In this document: positions 43,629-51,057 of the stretch, piece by piece | How positions within the stretch are numbered: position 1 is the first letter of the stretch | How the letters are laid out: each line of letters starts with the position of its first letter | From: DSUN01 sp035527715 | Lineage (GTDB): Bacteria > Planctomycetota > PUPC01 > DSUN01 | Direction of reading: 5' to 3' | DNA: 58,029 nt | Assembly (NCBI GenBank): GCA_035527715.1 | Contig: DATKZY010000205.1 | Location: 1 to 58,029, forward strand | The notes under the pieces: model-generated | The model's input: the letters and a program-made list of their open reading frames with translations, nothing else | Told to the model about the DNA's origin: nothing | Database searches by the model: none | Position numbers and translations under genes: made by a program

Positions 43629-43973
43629 GCGCCGGTAGTGCTCCAGGTTGCTCGTGACGGGTTGGGAGAGGCATGGCGGGACAGGGGGTGTGTACTGTTT
43701 GACACAGCCGGCTGGAGGCCGTGAAGTGTAAGTTTCTGGCCCCGCATTGCGGGTTTCGCCCACCAACCGTGCTGGCGGCGAGGGGGAGCCGCGGGCGCGC
43801 GCGCGGATGCTCCCTCAGAGCGAGTGATGCATAAGGGTAACTCAGGCAATGGGTTACGCACGGCGGCATAAATCCGGAAAGATCCCTTGCTTTGGCGGCA
43901 TGACGTTTGCTATAATGTTTCCCGGAAACGGAGTGCGGTGCGAGAGAAGCCTTGGCTGCAAAGGAGACGGGCG
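43629..43973. other. Region between the two pilin-like genes
   Basis: 345 bp, no gene. It carries a possible degenerate CACAG..CCGTG repeat (43703-43723) and the promoter of gene 2 (43887-43916). No terminator was seen. Confidence 0.55.
43887..43916 (+). promoter_or_regulatory. Candidate sigma-70 promoter of pilin-like gene 2
   Basis: TTGCTT (43887-43892), 18 bp, consensus TATAAT (43911-43916); leader of about 50 nt. Gene 2 is thus controlled differently from gene 1. Confidence 0.7.
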
Positions 43974-44963
43974 ATGCGGCGGGGAACAGGGAAGACGCGC
44001 AGTGCGTTCGTTGCCATCGAATTGCTGGTCGTCGTCGCGGTCATAGCCGTGCTCCTGGGGCTCGGCTATAGCGTCTACCGGGGAGCACGCCTGTCGGCCC
44101 GCGTGGCCACGGCGGAATCCAATCTGAAGCAAATCGGCACGGCCCTCGACCTCTTCTTCCAGAGATACGGCACCTACCCGCCGCAGGGGGTAGACTTGGT
44201 TGACGTGCTCAAGCCGTTCCTGGTGAATGCCGAAGTGTTGAGCAACCCGCTGATGGACGAGGAGACGCTGGGCCAGACGCTCAGTGACCTCTACGTCGAG
44301 CCGACGGGCGACAAGGTTGACAGGCCCAACATATATGTCACCGCCTTTGCCTCCGACAACGGGTCCACGGTGGTCGTGCTGAAGAGCAACGGCGTCGTAG
44401 AGCGGCTCGACGGCCTGTCGTTCGACCCGACCGACGCCGCGGCCCTGGTGAGCATGCTCGTCAGCGGCGGAAACACCACTGAGACCGGCGATACGACCAC
44501 GGAGGAAGGCCCCGGCACGGACACGCTGGACGGCGAGATCAACCTCAACCCCAGCAACTCGGACGACTTCGATTTCGAGATGTATGACAACACGGACCCG
44601 GGGGAGTTGATCGTCGACCGCGAGGCGCTGTTGGCCTCCGATGGTGGCTACACATTCGACTACGACCCTGAGGATGAGGAGTGCAAGACGCCTGGAAACA
44701 TCCGCTTCAAGCCGAAGGGGAACGGCAACCAGAACCGGCTCATCCTCAATGGTAAACAGTACAACCTTCGCAACGGCGTCGTCTACGTCCTCAAGTTCTA
44801 CATCGGCGTGGGCACTGACAGGAAGGAATACACCGTCCGGGTCTACAACAAGGGCACCAATGGGGCCGCGATGGGCCGGTGGTGGATGCAGATCAAGACC
44901 CCCAAGAAGGGCGCGGACCTCTTCATTCAGATGGGTGACGAGCTGATACCGGCCGGTCACTGA
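43974..44963 (+). CDS. Pilin-like protein 2 (paralogue of pilin-like protein 1)
   Basis: 329 aa from ATG 43974 with AAGGAG 7 nt upstream; an earlier in-frame ATG lies at the promoter and is rejected. Basic leader RRGTGKTRSA, then F-V-A-I-E and a hydrophobic helix; again Ala at the expected Gly(-1) and Glu5 kept. YRGARLSARVATAESNLKQIGTALDLFFQRYGTYPPQG parallels gene 1. The middle carries a Thr/Glu/Asp-rich loop (about 160-215) absent from gene 1 and the C-terminal half is acidic. The two probably arose by tandem duplication and then diverged. Their role (surface fibre, adhesion or secretion) is not evident. Confidence 0.85.
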   Translation: MRRGTGKTRSAFVAIELLVVVAVIAVLLGLGYSVYRGARLSARVATAESNLKQIGTALDLFFQRYGTYPPQGVDLVDVLKPFLVNAEVLSNPLMDEETLGQTLSDLYVEPTGDKVDRPNIYVTAFASDNGSTVVVLKSNGVVERLDGLSFDPTDAAALVSMLVSGGNTTETGDTTTEEGPGTDTLDGEINLNPSNSDDFDFEMYDNTDPGELIVDREALLASDGGYTFDYDPEDEECKTPGNIRFKPKGNGNQNRLILNGKQYNLRNGVVYVLKFYIGVGTDRKEYTVRVYNKGTNGAAMGRWWMQIKTPKKGADLFIQMGDELIPAGH

Positions 44964-45013
44964 CCCTCGTGGAGGGCAGGTGACACAGGCACTGCTCCTC
45001 CGTGTGACCCGCG

Positions 45014-45044
45014 GCACGCCGACCCTTGACAAGGGCCGGCGTGC
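45014..45044. terminator. Hairpin between pilin-like gene 2 and rsgA
   Basis: GCACGCCG (45014-45021) pairs with CGGCGTGC (45037-45044) around an inner CCCTT/AAGGG stem with a GAC loop. No T-run follows, so a factor-independent terminator is doubtful. It contains the -35 box of the next promoter. Confidence 0.45.
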
Positions 45045-45053
45045 TGTCATGAT
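45026..45053 (+). promoter_or_regulatory. Candidate promoter of rsgA
   Basis: TTGACA (45026-45031), 16 bp, CATGAT (45048-45053); about 50 nt to ATG 45105. The -35 box lies in the loop and inner stem of a strong hairpin. Confidence 0.45.
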
Positions 45054-45104
45054 AGGGGCAGGCCGTCGGGATACCCCACTCTCCCTCTCGCGCAAAGCCT
45101 CGAC

Positions 45105-46034
45105 ATGCCAACCGGTGTAGTCATCCGTCTCGACACTGCGTCCTGCATCGCCCGGTGCGAGGGGCGCGACGTTCGCTGCGCCTTCCCCGGCAAGTGGCGC
45201 CTCTCGCGACGGCACCAGACCCGTCCCATCGCGGTCGGCGACCGCGTTCAGCTCGCGCTCCAGCCGACGGGGGAGGGCGTGCTCGAGGGGATCGAGCCTC
45301 GGCGTGGCGGCAAGCTCTCCCGAAAGGCCGCGGGAAACAGGGACGTCGAGCAGGTCGTCGCCGCCAACGTGGACCAGCTCGTGATCGTCGCCGCCGCAGC
45401 GAAGCCGCCGCTCAACCGCGGCCTCCTCGACCGCCTCGCCGTCTCGGCCGAGCACGGCGACTTGGACGCCGTGGTGTGCCTGAACAAGATCGACCTGGCC
45501 CAGCCCGGGGAGTTCGAGGGCCTGCTCGCCGTGTATCGGCGGCTCGGCTACACGGCCCTGGCTACCAGCGCCGTGAGGGGGGAGGGGCTGGATGAGCTCC
45601 GCCACGTGCTCACCGACAAGATTTCGGTGTTCTCGGGCGCTTCGGGCGTGGGCAAGTCGGCGCTCCTGAATGCGATGCAGCCCGGGCTCAAGCTGCGCGT
45701 GGGCGAGGTGAGCGCCGCCACGGGCAAGGGGCGCCACACGACCAGCGCCGTCTCGCTCCTGCCCCTCGACTTCGGCGGCTTCGTGGTGGACACGCCCGGC
45801 GTTCGCGAGTTCGCCCTCTACGACCTCGAGCGCGACGAGTTGCAGCACTGCTTCCCCGAGATGCGCGAGCGCTTCGGCCAGTGCCGCTTCGCCGACTGCT
45901 CTCACACCCACGAGCCCGACTGCGCGGTCGTCGCCGCCGTGCACGCGGGCGGCATTGACCCCGCCCGCTACGAGAGCTACTGCCGCATCTACGAGAGCCT
46001 GCCCGTCCCCGACCCCGCACGACCGAGGAGGTGA
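45105..46034 (+). CDS. rsgA: Ribosome small subunit-dependent GTPase A
   Basis: 309 aa with the circularly permuted order typical of RsgA/YjeQ: an N-terminal OB fold, then NKID (G4) before the P-loop GASGVGKSALLN (G1), then DTPGVREF (G3). The C-terminal zinc site is C-x4-DCSHTHEPDC. It helps late 30S maturation. Its TGA overlaps the GTG of the HAD gene. Confidence 0.95.
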   Translation: MPTGVVIRLDTASCIARCEGRDVRCAFPGKWRLSRRHQTRPIAVGDRVQLALQPTGEGVLEGIEPRRGGKLSRKAAGNRDVEQVVAANVDQLVIVAAAAKPPLNRGLLDRLAVSAEHGDLDAVVCLNKIDLAQPGEFEGLLAVYRRLGYTALATSAVRGEGLDELRHVLTDKISVFSGASGVGKSALLNAMQPGLKLRVGEVSAATGKGRHTTSAVSLLPLDFGGFVVDTPGVREFALYDLERDELQHCFPEMRERFGQCRFADCSHTHEPDCAVVAAVHAGGIDPARYESYCRIYESLPVPDPARPRR

Positions 46035-46768
46035 TCCCGACCGTGGCTGCCGCAGACCATCGCACCAGGGGGGTCGTCTTCGACCTCGACGGCGTGCTCG
46101 TGGACAGCGAGGGCCTGCACGTCGAGGCCTGGCGCCGCGTGTTCGCGCAGCACGGCCTGGAGGCGACCGACGCCGAGCTCGCCCAGGGGGTCGGGATGTC
46201 GGACGTGGATTGGCTCGTGTGGCTGGCCGCGCGCCGCGGCCTGACGGCCGACATCGCCGCGCTCCGGGAGGCGAAACGCGGGGTGTTCCAGGCCCTCCTC
46301 GAGGCAGACGCACGGCCCTTCCCTGGAGTGGTGGACCTGGTGCGGACGCTTCACCTCGGGTTCCGCCTTGGCGTGGCCTCGAACTCGTGGCGCCTGAACA
46401 TCGAGACCGCACTCGGCGCCTTGGGCGTCCGCGACGCCTTCGATGCTATCGTGGGGGCGGAGGACGTTACGCATCACAAGCCGCATCCTGAGGCATACCA
46501 ACGAGTTGCGGCCAGGCTTGGGCTGCCGCCTGCCGCCTGCTGGGTCATCGAGGACTCGTCGCTGGGCATTCAGGCCGCGAAGGCGGCCGGCATGCGTTGC
46601 ATAGGAGTCACCAACTCTTTGCCGGCTGAACGCCTGGCCCGGGCCGACCTCGTCGTGAGCACCCTGGAGGACGCCGAGTTGATTCTGAGGTTCGTGAGCG
46701 GGCAGGTAGAGCAGGGAAACGGTCAGCGCCGCTTCGTGCACACGAAGCCGGTGAGTTCCTTCACATAG
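46031..46768 (+). CDS. HAD-superfamily hydrolase, phosphoglucomutase-like subfamily
   Basis: 245 aa from GTG 46031 (GTGA overlap with rsgA, GAGGAG upstream). HAD motif I is FDLDGVLVDSE, motif II is VASNS, motif III is HKPHPEAYQ and motif IV is VIEDSSLGIQAAKAAGM. The D-x-D-G-V-x-x-D-S signature with a helical cap fits beta-phosphoglucomutase and sugar-phosphate phosphatases. The substrate is unknown. Its 3' end overlaps the convergent methyltransferase by 46 bp. Confidence 0.9.
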   Translation: MIPTVAAADHRTRGVVFDLDGVLVDSEGLHVEAWRRVFAQHGLEATDAELAQGVGMSDVDWLVWLAARRGLTADIAALREAKRGVFQALLEADARPFPGVVDLVRTLHLGFRLGVASNSWRLNIETALGALGVRDAFDAIVGAEDVTHHKPHPEAYQRVAARLGLPPAACWVIEDSSLGIQAAKAAGMRCIGVTNSLPAERLARADLVVSTLEDAELILRFVSGQVEQGNGQRRFVHTKPVSSFT

Positions 46769-47610
46769 GTTGGCTCGAACCGCACGTTGGTGAGCCGCTC
46801 GGCGACCCCCTCGTGGATGCCTCTCTGCCCCCGGCGCGAGTGGGGTTCACCCACGTAGTGGTACAGCTTGCCCGTCGCCGTCAGCACCCGGCTGAGCTCG
46901 AAGTAGAAGTCGCGCCCATACAGCTCCCCAGCACGCGAAATGTGCGGCGGGTCGTGAACCACCGCGTCGAACGACCCCGACGGCTGCCCGCCCAGATACG
47001 CCGTGACGTCCTCGGGAATCACGTCAATCCGGCTGTCGAAGAAATAATCTTCCGACCACGGGTTCAGCCGGGCCATCTCCAACACGTCCAGATCGTGCTC
47101 GATGGACACCACGCGCTCCGCGCCCAGGCGTGCCGCCCAGATCGCCGTGTAGCCCAGCCCGCCACAGGAATCCAGAACCCGGTCGCCGGCACGGACCACC
47201 GTGCGGACAATCGCCTCGGCCTGCGCATAGGGACAGCAGCCCTCGGTCCGGTGCATCTTCACCCCGCTGATCTCGAGGGTGGGAGCCGACTCGGTGGCCA
47301 TGAGCTTGTAGTAGTAGAACTGCCCCCGCCGTTCCACCGGCGCCGTATCCCCCTTGTCCACCAAAAACACGCGCAGGCCCTTGCGGAGCAGGGATTGGAG
47401 TTTCTTGAGGGCCAGGTCGGCCCCATCGGGCAAGCGGACGCTGGTGGGGGTGATGTGGACGACGGATCGCGTGCGGTTGAGGTCGAGCGAAACGATAACC
47501 TTGTTCTCGCGGTGCCGGCGCGCGGCGAGAAGGGCACGGGCCACGTCGGACGTCAGGTACATCCGCTGGCTGGGTCCGAGCGCCGGTTCGCCCATTGGGT
47601 AGCTGCTCAT
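46723..47610 (-). CDS. SAM-dependent methyltransferase, COG2521-like
   Basis: 295 aa from ATG 47610. The Rossmann methyltransferase core reads RVLDSCGGLGYTAIWAARLGAERVVSIEHD, then LNPWSEDYFF, FDAVVHDPPHISRAGELYGRDFYFELSRVL and YVGEPHSRRGQRG. This text, with HDPP as motif IV, matches my memory of COG2521, described as predicted archaeal methyltransferases; a bacterial member would be less usual. The N-terminal half (about 25-135) has no domain I can name. The substrate is unknown. It is divergent from the HsdR_N-like gene with paired promoters. Confidence 0.82.
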   Translation of the reverse strand: MSSYPMGEPALGPSQRMYLTSDVARALLAARRHRENKVIVSLDLNRTRSVVHITPTSVRLPDGADLALKKLQSLLRKGLRVFLVDKGDTAPVERRGQFYYYKLMATESAPTLEISGVKMHRTEGCCPYAQAEAIVRTVVRAGDRVLDSCGGLGYTAIWAARLGAERVVSIEHDLDVLEMARLNPWSEDYFFDSRIDVIPEDVTAYLGGQPSGSFDAVVHDPPHISRAGELYGRDFYFELSRVLTATGKLYHYVGEPHSRRGQRGIHEGVAERLTNVRFEPTYVKELTGFVCTKRR

Positions 47611-47710
47611 TACCCTCTCAGCACAAGTCCTGGTGTTGTTCGGGTGTCGCTCGCAGCCACGCGCGCGGCTCGCCCCGCCTCGCGGCGCCCCGCGCCCCGT
47701 TCTCCCCTTC

Positions 47711-47739
47711 ACTATAGCAGCGCCGGGCGGGAAAGTCAA
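47711..47739 (-). promoter_or_regulatory. Strong candidate promoter of the COG2521-like methyltransferase
   Basis: Minus-strand TTGACT (47734-47739), 17 bp, TATAGT (47711-47716); leader of about 95 nt. Confidence 0.7.
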
Positions 47740-47747
47740 CGACCCGA

Positions 47748-47776
47748 TTGACTCTCGCCCACGCTCGTGGTATACC
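47748..47776 (+). promoter_or_regulatory. Strong candidate promoter of the HsdR_N-like gene
   Basis: TTGACT (47748-47753), 17 bp, TATACC (47771-47776); about 20 nt leader to ATG 47802. Only 8 bp separate its -35 box from the opposing one. Confidence 0.65.
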
Positions 47777-47801
47777 ACTGCAACGCGGAGCACCAACGCC
47801 C

Positions 47802-48992
47802 ATGTCTCCCACAGCCCGAAAAGCCACGGTCGCGCCCGCCACGACCCCCTCGCCCAGGGACGCCGCGCCCCCCGAACAGGCCGACACCGAGAGGATCCAG
47901 TCCCTCGCGAGCATGAGCGACGAGGACCTCGGCACGAGCGAGGAGGACGTCAAGATCCGCTTCGTCGTCCCCCTCCTCGAGGCCCTCGGCCACAGCCGCA
48001 TGCGCTTCGAGCACGCCCAGACCGACATCGTGCTCGCCGACGGCCTGCCCCGCGGCTCGCACGTGGTCGTCGAAACCAAGCGCCCCGACATCAACCTCGA
48101 CCTCCACCTCGCCCGTCTGCACATGTACGCCATCGCCGAGCGCTCGCTCCTCGCGCTCCTCACCAACGGCTGCCAGCTCCGCATCTACGCCCCGTTCTGG
48201 AACCACGCCCCCTCGTTCGCCGAGACCCTCCTGTGGGAGTTCGAGCGCGCCGACCTCACCCGCGAGCACCACGTCAACTCCCTCGTCTCCGTCCTCTCCC
48301 GCAACGCGCTGGCCACCGGCTGGGCGCGGGCCGCCATGCTCCAGCAACAGTCCGTCATCGAGGCCACCTGGGCCGCCGCCGAGAAGGTCCGCCAGCAGTT
48401 CCGACAGCAGCGGACGGACATCGAGGAACGCCTCCTCGAAATCGAGCGCCTCCACACCGAGCTCGACGCCGAGCGCGACCGCCTCCTCGACGACACCCGC
48501 CACCTCGCACCCCGCGAACGCGAGAAGCTTCGCCGACTCTTCCGCACCCGCGCCGTCCCCATCATCCCCACCAGCGACTTCGGCTTCCTCCTATCCTCCT
48601 CGCCCGTCGTCCCTCGTCCTCGATCTTCCTCCTTGGCCGGCGCCCGCCGCACCCCAGCCGCCCGCGAATCATCGCCCCCCGTCCTCCGCCGCTGGACGCG
48701 TCTCGACCTTCACGCCCGTGCCACGCCCAAGCAGAAGCGCGTCTTCGCCGCCTTCGTCCGGCTTGGCCGCCGTACCGCCGACGCCAGCGAGCTCGCCCGC
48801 CGCACGGACCTCTCCGCCGAGTCCATCCCCAGCGTCCTCGCGAAATTCATCGGCGGCGCCGCGAAACTTGATCGCGAGCCGCTCATGCAAGTCGAGATTC
48901 GAGGACGAGTGAAAGGGGAGGGGAGGTCCTACAGCATCCTCCCCCGCTACTGGCCGCTCATCCGTCGCCTCTACGCCAAGGCCGCCCGCTGA
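47802..48992 (+). CDS. Orphan PD-(D/E)XK protein with HsdR N-terminal-like domain, coiled coil and winged-helix-like tail
   Basis: 396 aa. Residues about 45-150 resemble the N-terminal domain of type I restriction R subunits: TSEEDVKIRFVVPLLEALG, TDIVLADG, VVVETKRP (Glu91, Lys93) and ALLTNGCQLRIYAP. A coiled coil (about 195-245) follows, then a basic low-complexity linker and a C-terminal region (about 322-396) with KRVFAAFVRLGRRTADASELARRTDLS that reads like a winged helix. The SF2 motor of HsdR and any HsdM/HsdS partner are absent. A stand-alone nuclease or DNA-binding regulator is possible; neither is shown. Confidence 0.8.
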   Translation: MSPTARKATVAPATTPSPRDAAPPEQADTERIQSLASMSDEDLGTSEEDVKIRFVVPLLEALGHSRMRFEHAQTDIVLADGLPRGSHVVVETKRPDINLDLHLARLHMYAIAERSLLALLTNGCQLRIYAPFWNHAPSFAETLLWEFERADLTREHHVNSLVSVLSRNALATGWARAAMLQQQSVIEATWAAAEKVRQQFRQQRTDIEERLLEIERLHTELDAERDRLLDDTRHLAPREREKLRRLFRTRAVPIIPTSDFGFLLSSSPVVPRPRSSSLAGARRTPAARESSPPVLRRWTRLDLHARATPKQKRVFAAFVRLGRRTADASELARRTDLSAESIPSVLAKFIGGAAKLDREPLMQVEIRGRVKGEGRSYSILPRYWPLIRRLYAKAAR

Positions 48993-49064
48993 GCCCCGCA
49001 GCGCACGCCAAGATAAGAGGCTCACCACAGAGGACCCATCGCGGCCTTCGGCCGCAGCCAAAGT

Positions 49065-49093
49065 CGGCACTCGGCAGTCGGCAGTCGGCAGTC
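49065..49093. repeat. 7-bp tandem repeat (CGGCAGT, four units)
   Basis: Four consecutive 7-bp units, the first with one change (CGGCACT). A different 7-bp array of similar size lies at 53372-53402. Confidence 0.8.
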
Positions 49094-49220
49094 AAGAATC
49101 GTCGTCGTCCTCGACTCGCTTCCTCGCGCCCGGGCTGTCCTCCGTGTTCTCCGTGTCTCCGTGGTGCGCCTTCACGACGAACGCGGTCACGCTCGCAGCC
49201 CGGCAGAGGCCGGATTTCTG

Positions 49221-49249
49221 TTGCATGCGCGTGGGGGGCTTGCTAGAAT
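49221..49249 (+). promoter_or_regulatory. Candidate promoter of the DapA-family gene
   Basis: TTGCAT (49221-49226), 17 bp, TAGAAT (49244-49249). Nearly the same boxes and flanks occur at 53491-53519 before the exported protein. Leader of about 115 nt. Confidence 0.65.
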
Positions 49250-49269
49250 ACCGCAACGCAGCCAGAGTT

Positions 49270-49347
49270 GGATGAATGGATGCGTGGATGAATGGCAGAT
49301 CCCAAGATTCTGGCAATCATCCACCCATCCAATCATCCAGTCATCCC
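49270..49347. repeat. Inverted repeat of GGATG/CATCC units in the DapA-family leader
   Basis: The left arm (49270-49296) is built of GGATGAATGGATGCG-type units and the right arm (49317-49347) of CATCC units; they could pair into a long hairpin in the 5' untranslated RNA. 49326-49345 has a near copy at 34353-34372. Confidence 0.7.
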
Positions 49348-49370
49348 GTTCCTCACTAGGAGACCCCGTT

Positions 49371-50444
49371 GTGGTGCTGAAGCGCTTCGAGGGGGCATGG
49401 ACGGCGCTCGTGACGCCGTTCACGCCGCACGATAGGGTGTCCCGGGCGGAGTTCGAGCGGCTGGTCGAGTTCCAGGTAGGGCAGGGGATCACGGGCCTGG
49501 TGCCGACTGGAACGACGGGCGAATCCCCCACGCTGACCTGGCCAGAGCATAACCACGTGATCGAGGCGACCGTGCGGTTGTCGCGTGGGAAGTGCTTCGT
49601 GCTGGCAGGGACGGGGTCGAACTCCACCGACGAGGCGCTGCGGGGCTCGCACCACGCGATGGAGGCGGGGGCCGAGGGTGTGCTGCTGGTGGATTGCTAT
49701 TACAACGGGCCGTCGAGCCTGGAGCTGCGGCGCGAGTACCACGGGGTCATCGCGGCCGCGTGCCCCGAGGCGATGATCGTGCCCTACATCATCCCGGGGC
49801 GCACGGGCTGCGCGATGTCGCCCGAGGACCTGGCGATCCTGGCCCAGGAGCACCCCAACGTGCGGGCGGTGAAGGAGGCGACGGGCGACCTCAAGCGCAT
49901 GGCCCACACGCGGTCGCTCGTGGGCAAGGGGTTCGATATCATGTCGGGCGACGACAATCTGACACCGACGATGATGACGGACCCCGCGATCCGGGCGAGC
50001 GGGGTGATTTCCGTGGTGTCGAACGTCGTGCCCGCGGCCGTGCAGGCGATGGCGCGGGCGTTCCGCCGCGGCCGGGTCAAGGAGGGCGAGCGGCTGGCGA
50101 AGGCCCTCGAGCCCCTGTTCAACATCGTGACGGTGAGCGTGGACGACACGCGGACGCTGGGCGGAAAAAGACACCCGCTGTCTTTTGCCGTGCGCGACAA
50201 GTTCCGGAACCCGCAGGCGATCAAGACGCTCATGCGTGGGCTGGGGATGATCAAAAGCGGGTGCCGCCGGCCGCTGGGGCACATGACGGCGGCGGGCGTG
50301 GCCGTCGTGCGCGAGGCCGCGCGGGCCGTGTGGACGGCGAGCCCCGAGCTCTTTGCCCCCATCGAATCCGCCTTCGGCGTCTGCCTCGACGCCCGGTTGG
50401 CCGACGATGCGTTGTGGGCGTCGCTGGCGTACCAGGCCGAATGA
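49371..50444 (+). CDS. DapA-family aldolase/lyase (dihydrodipicolinate synthase-like)
   Basis: 357 aa from GTG 49371, with AGGAGA 7 nt upstream. (beta/alpha)8 class I aldolase: GTTGESPTL, DCYYNGPSS, PYIIPGRTG and the Schiff-base lysine in AVKEATGDLKRM. YYNGP in place of YYNKP and the length (DapA is about 290-300 aa) make true dihydrodipicolinate synthase uncertain; KDG aldolase- or NanA-like roles are possible. The extra C-terminal helices (RDKFRNP..MRGLGM..RRPLGHMTAAG) look like a planctomycete subgroup. A palindromic repeat (50166-50186) is translated in frame as part of KRHPLSFAV in a loop near residue 265. Confidence 0.87.
   Translation: MVLKRFEGAWTALVTPFTPHDRVSRAEFERLVEFQVGQGITGLVPTGTTGESPTLTWPEHNHVIEATVRLSRGKCFVLAGTGSNSTDEALRGSHHAMEAGAEGVLLVDCYYNGPSSLELRREYHGVIAAACPEAMIVPYIIPGRTGCAMSPEDLAILAQEHPNVRAVKEATGDLKRMAHTRSLVGKGFDIMSGDDNLTPTMMTDPAIRASGVISVVSNVVPAAVQAMARAFRRGRVKEGERLAKALEPLFNIVTVSVDDTRTLGGKRHPLSFAVRDKFRNPQAIKTLMRGLGMIKSGCRRPLGHMTAAGVAVVREAARAVWTASPELFAPIESAFGVCLDARLADDALWASLAYQAE
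50166..50186. repeat. Palindromic repeat inside the DapA-family gene
   Basis: AAAAGACACCCGCTGTCTTT (50166-50185) is the exact reverse complement of 30766-30785. It keeps the reading frame and lies in a loop before DKFRNP. Confidence 0.85.
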
Positions 50445-50776
50445 CCGAGGAGGATGCGCGACCGCGAATCGCGCGAACCTCCGCGAATCAGGTTCTCGTC
50501 CACAGATTCGCACAGATTTCCACAGACAGTGAGAGAGGGCCGGTTGAGCTTGAAGCCCAATCCCGGCCCCTCTTGATCTGACCCAATCTGTGTCCATCTG
50601 TGGACCACGCTTCTTCCGCGCCCGAACACCGATCGTTGGCCCGCGAATCGCGCGAATCTCCGCGAATCAGGGCAGGAAGAGTCTCACGCAGAGCCAGCAG
50701 AGGGGGGCAGAGAGAGCCAGCAGAGAAGAACCGGCCAGGGAAACACCAGGGGCACAAGACCGTGCGTCAGCCTGTC

Positions 50777-50869
50777 GGAGTGCGGCGGCTCGACGCCGCT
50801 TTTCAAAGACCTTGGGGTCAGCGCCTCACTCCGGACAGCATGAGAAGCGGCGTCAGGCCGCCGCACTCC
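50777..50869. repeat. Inverted repeat element with GGAGTGCGGCGG ends
   Basis: The left arm (50777-50804) and right arm (50842-50869) are reverse complements over about 28 bp with few mismatches; each arm is itself partly palindromic (GGCGGC/GCCGC). It has the form of a small non-coding mobile or REP-like element. Confidence 0.8.
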
Positions 50870-50930
50870 CAAGGGCTCACGCCCGTGTCCCGACTGCTCA
50901 TGGCTCGCTTCGCCGCGCTGCCTGTTCGTA

Positions 50931-50951
50931 GTCCCGCCTTCAGGCGGTCTT
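50931..50951. repeat. 21-bp dispersed repeat (GTCCCGCCTTCAGGCGGTCT)
   Basis: An exact reverse-complement copy, 21 of 21 bases, of 57296-57316, the left arm of an inverted repeat near the right end of the window. Confidence 0.85.
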
Positions 50952-51057
50952 TCCTCCCCCATTCCCCTGCCGCTCCTTCCCTCCGTCGCCGTAATCGCGT
51001 AAGGTGACCCCGGAACGACCTCAGGCCCTAACGATGCTCCAGCGCCGGGCACCTCGT

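Larger units (their letters stand above)
48993..49370. other. Repeat-rich leader region before the DapA-family gene
   Basis: No gene. It contains four 7-bp tandem units (49065-49093), a text of the CTCCGTGTTCTCCGTG kind near 49140, the promoter of the DapA-family gene (49221-49249) and a GGATG/CATCC inverted repeat in its leader (49270-49347). Confidence 0.7.
50445..51057. other. Repeat-only region, 613 bp
   Basis: No gene. Contains two near-identical 31-bp segments, 50462-50492 and 50641-50671 (one difference), beginning CCGCGAATCGCGCGAA; CACAGATTCGCACAGATT-type text near 50500; a large inverted repeat (50777-50869); and a 21-bp copy of the CCTGAAGGCGG family (50931-50951). Confidence 0.8.

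Noticed and set aside
43854..46412. Long minus-strand open frame opposite pilin-like gene 2 and rsgA
   Set aside because: Composition artefact; rsgA and pilin motifs are on the plus strand.
49371..50444. Firm assignment as dapA for lysine synthesis
   Set aside because: YYNGP variation, extra length and no lysine genes nearby leave several aldolase functions possible.
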